Source: Saccopteryx bilineata
Taxonomy: Eukaryota; Chordata; Mammalia; Chiroptera; Emballonuridae
Length of the DNA stretch: 64,000 nt
Assembly (NCBI RefSeq): GCF_036850765.1
Contig: NC_089494.1
Location: forward strand, 234,006,779 to 234,070,778
Direction: 5' to 3'
The notes under the pieces were generated by a model. That model searched no databases. It worked only from the letters and a program-made list of their open reading frames with translations, and was not told the origin of the DNA. Made by a program: the position numbers and the translations under genes. This document shows, in pieces, positions 61,268 to 64,000 of the stretch; the stretch's first letter is position 1; each line of letters begins with the position of its first letter.

Positions 61268-61549
61268 GAAATACACATTTATTGCCTGACCTGTGGTGGC
61301 GCAGTGGATAAAGCGTCGACCTGGAAATGCTGAGGTCGCCGGTTCGAAACCCTGGGCTTGCCTGGTCAAGGCACATATGGGAGTTGATGCTTCCAGCTCC
61401 TCCCCCCTTCTCTCTCTCTGTCTCTCCTCTCTCTCTCTCTCTCTCTCTCCCCCCCTCTCCTCTCTAAAATGAATAAATAAATAAAAATTAAAAATAAGAA
61501 AATAAAAACAAGCTATACTTTAAAAAAAAAAAAGAAATACACATTTATT
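61268..61549 (+). mobile_element. Young second-type bat SINE, 16-bp target duplication
   Basis: GAAATACACATTTATT occurs at 61268-61283 and 61534-61549. The SINE (61284-61533) has GCCTGACCTGTGGTGGCGC, A-box-like GTGGCGCAGTGG, and B box GGTTCGAAACC. The CT block and A-rich tail follow. Confidence 0.95.
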
Positions 61550-62029
61550 TTACCGACCCAAATTATTTTCCTCACAGAAGCACACAGCATACAGTTTCAG
61601 GAAGGGGTCTAAAAATTCTTCTGCATGTATTTATTTGATTATTAATGACGCAGATTTCATCATCCTCTAGGTATATTTTGGACTATTTTCTTTTAAATAT
61701 TAACTTTTACTTTCACACATTAAAACCCTACTGTGCCTTGGCTATGAATAACAATTCACTTCCAGTTTTTGATGAAGGCTTGATCTTAATGACACGCAAA
61801 CTGAGTCAAACTCTCCTGACCCAATGCTCTTGCCAATTTCTTAGGTAATTATTGTGTTATGTGAAGAGGGAAAATAAAAACTATAAAGATGATTAATAAA
61901 GAATTCATTGGAGGATAGAGATTTGAAATACTTTTTTAAGAACAGCTTACACATAGAACATTTGGGGCATCTTCTCTATGGTACTTTGACTTTAGAAGAC
62001 GCAATCGCTCCATTACCAGAAGTCTGACT
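61550..62029. other. Unassigned intergenic sequence
   Basis: No gene or repeat recognised. Confidence 0.4.
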
Positions 62030-62430
62030 GGGTATATTATTAGTCAGCTAGCAAAGCCATAAAAAATACCACCACCAGGGGTATGGAGGGGAGGGCTCAA
62101 ACAACAGAAATGTATTTTCTCACAGGCCTAGAGGTTAGAAGTTTAAGGTCAAAGTGATGAAAGGCTTGGTTTCTCTCAAGGCCTTTCTCTGTGCCATGCA
62201 GATGGCCACTTTCTTGCTGTGTCTTCATACAGCCTTTTTTCTGTGTGGCAGCCTTTCGGGTATCTCTATCTTAAAAGAACACCAGTCTAACTGAATTAGG
62301 GCCTTATCCTTATGTCCTCAGTTAACTTTAGTTACTTCCTTAAATAGAGATGTTATCTCCAAAACTAGTCACATTGGTTGTTAGGGTTTCAACATGTAAA
62401 GTTGAGAGAAACACAACTCTGTAACACTAG
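62030..62430 (-). repeat. MaLR-type LTR, antisense
   Basis: The antisense order is GTATATTATTAGTCAGCTAGC, CAAACAACAGAAATGTATTTTC, CTCTCAAGGCCTTTCTC, CTTCTTGCTGTGTCTTC, GAATTAGGGCCTTATCC and GTTAGGGTTTCAACATG. This is the reverse of the LTR type at 1683. Confidence 0.8.
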
Positions 62431-62445
62431 GCTTTATCGTTTTGT

Positions 62446-62606
62446 TTTGTTTTTAATTTATTTACTGACTTTAGAGTGAGAGGACAGGAGAGAGTTGGAA
62501 AGACAGAAACATCAATCTGTTCCTGTATGTGCCCTGACCGGAAATTGAATCTATAACCTTGCAGTATTGGGATAATGCTCTAACCAACCAAGCTGGGCAG
62601 CCAGGG
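62446..62606 (-). mobile_element. Short bat tRNA-SINE (third type), antisense
   Basis: On minus, head CCCTGGCTGCCCAGCTTGGT, B box-like GATTCAATTTCC, then a short tail. Same short type as at 14788, more diverged. Confidence 0.7.
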
Positions 62607-62609
62607 ATA

Positions 62610-63815
62610 CTTTCTTTTTATAAACAAGAAATATAAAAGAATCACAAAGCCACAGCTATGGAAAACTTTTGGCACCAACAACAGCATTGAGACTGCCTCA
62701 TACTCCCAAATTATATCACTATGTATCCAACAAACATTTCTGTTAAATTCCTTCTGAGTATGTTTCCTTTTTTTTAATAAATCTGAAATTAATTTTAAAA
62801 GGAAGACATACTTGCTGTTATTCTTCTGGAACAGTTATTTTTTCTTTGCAATTTAATACTTCAGAGCAAGAAGTAGAAGGAGAGGTATCTATACATTCAC
62901 CAGGGTATACATTATATCAATACAATTGTTTTATTAAGTTCCCTGGAGTAATAGATACCAAAAAATAGAAAAATACAAAAGAAATATATTCATAAACTCA
63001 AAGGTTGTTGCTTCTCCTCAAACACCTCATATTTGTGTCCTTCTGTTATGTGATTAAGAGTCACGTTGTATTTATGGAACAAAGACTAACCTTAAAATTT
63101 AACTTGGTTGATATTGGTGTATCTAAAAAGAAAAGTTCCAGAACCTTTCATTTAAAATACATGTTATTAATTATGTAATTAATAAGTTGTTAATTATGTA
63201 AGTAATAATTTTAAATTATTATTAATATCTAGCTTTGGTATAGTGAGACTTAGGTCTTTTGGTTTTTAGGAATAGGCAAAGAAGCTGGGTTGTAACAGAT
63301 CTTTTGAACACACTTTTTTCAGGGCACCCTGCTTCCTATAGTATTTCAGATTTTATATATAATATAATTTTGTCCCAAAGCCTAACAGAAAAATGGAAAT
63401 CTATGCATAAGTGTCAATCCAGATTTACTGTAGACTGTCAGGAACAGGCAGCTTTTTGGCATGTGGTGACTTATACTGGTTTCAGATTTTGTTATTAAAT
63501 AAATTTTTTTTGGAAGAAATAAGTTTTTTTCTTTGATATAAATGAATTCTTCCAATCATCATTGTTTTAGAGTAGCCAAAACCCCTTCCAGCTTGCTAAC
63601 TAAATTATTACCATCCCCTCCCTCTATGTATATACATTAGACTCTTACCAATATACCTAAAGCCAGAAGCTGGAGAGAAAACAAAGTGAACAAATTTTCA
63701 CCATGACAAAGAAGTTTTCTGGGTCAGCAAAATATAAGGGACATGTCTGAGCTATGTGAATTCGAAATGAATGAAGAGTTCTCTTCATAAATAAAATAAA
63801 ATAAAAATTTAAAAG
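62610..63815. other. AT-rich intergenic sequence
   Basis: TAATTATGTAA-type repeated words occur near 63165-63210. No gene is recognised. Confidence 0.4.
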
Positions 63816-64000
63816 GCCTGACCTGTGGTGGCGCAGTGGATAAAGCGTCGACCTGGAAATGCTGAGGTTGCCGGTTCGAAACCCTGGGCTTGCCTGGTCA
63901 AGGCACATATGGGAGTTGATGCTTCCAGCTCCTCCCCCCTTCTCTCTCTCTGTCTCTCTCTCCTCTCTCTCCCTCTTTCTCTTCTCTCTCTCCTCTCTAA
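63816..64000 (+). mobile_element. Young second-type bat SINE, cut by window end
   Basis: GCCTGACCTGTGGTGGCGC onward matches the copy at 61284 over about 125 bp with one difference (GAGGTTGCC versus GAGGTCGCC). The CT block continues to the window edge. Confidence 0.92.

Overview
The window looks like about 64 kb of AT-rich mammalian intergenic DNA. It contains no intact protein-coding gene, no structural RNA gene, no operon and no CRISPR array. Nearly everything recognisable is a transposable element or the decayed remains of one. The source is most likely a bat. The window is full of tRNA-derived SINEs beginning CCCTGGCCGGTTGGCTCAG, with polymerase III A and B boxes and a long tail, plus a second tRNA-SINE type beginning GCCTGACCTGTGGTGGCGC. 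Both are of the kind found in bat genomes, alongside L1 and several hAT-type DNA transposons. I see no HeliBat-like Helitron, which argues mildly against a Myotis-like vespertilionid. The exact family is not resolved.

Layout. 1-1.2 kb: SINE in an antisense L1 ORF2 remnant. 1.7-2.1 kb: MaLR-type LTR. 2.66-5.87 kb: the most unusual object, an old DNA-transposon-like unit with matching inverted ends. It carries a broken coding region with two zinc-knuckle-like cysteine motifs and has been hit by an L1 fragment and a SINE. 7-19 kb: SINEs, MIRs, and a young 5'-truncated L1 (9.75-10.71 kb). 19-26 kb: old L1 with nested SINE, further SINEs, and a twin-primed (5'-inverted) L1 nested in an older L1 tail. 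26.5-28.2 kb: two hAT elements. 29-36 kb: old L1 pieces and SINEs. 37.07-38.38 kb: a second young L1 of the same subfamily as the 9.75 kb copy. 39-43 kb: a SINE with internal tandem repeats, a long repeat-poor stretch, and a hAT MITE. 43.66-46.4 kb: a nest of L1s and SINEs. 48.9-52.6 kb: several LTR-like segments without visible gag, pol or env. 52.93-53.27 kb: a Tigger-type MITE. 53.3-60.3 kb: largely repeat-poor, with candidate conserved noncoding stretches. 60.31-60.65 kb: a hAT MITE with perfect 8-bp target duplication. 61.3-64 kb: two near-identical young SINEs and an antisense MaLR-like LTR.

The elements do not work together as a system. Their nesting gives a relative history: DNA transposon, old L1s, MIRs and LTRs first, then hAT MITEs and older SINEs, then young L1s and SINEs. 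Family names rest on pattern recognition and not on a database search.
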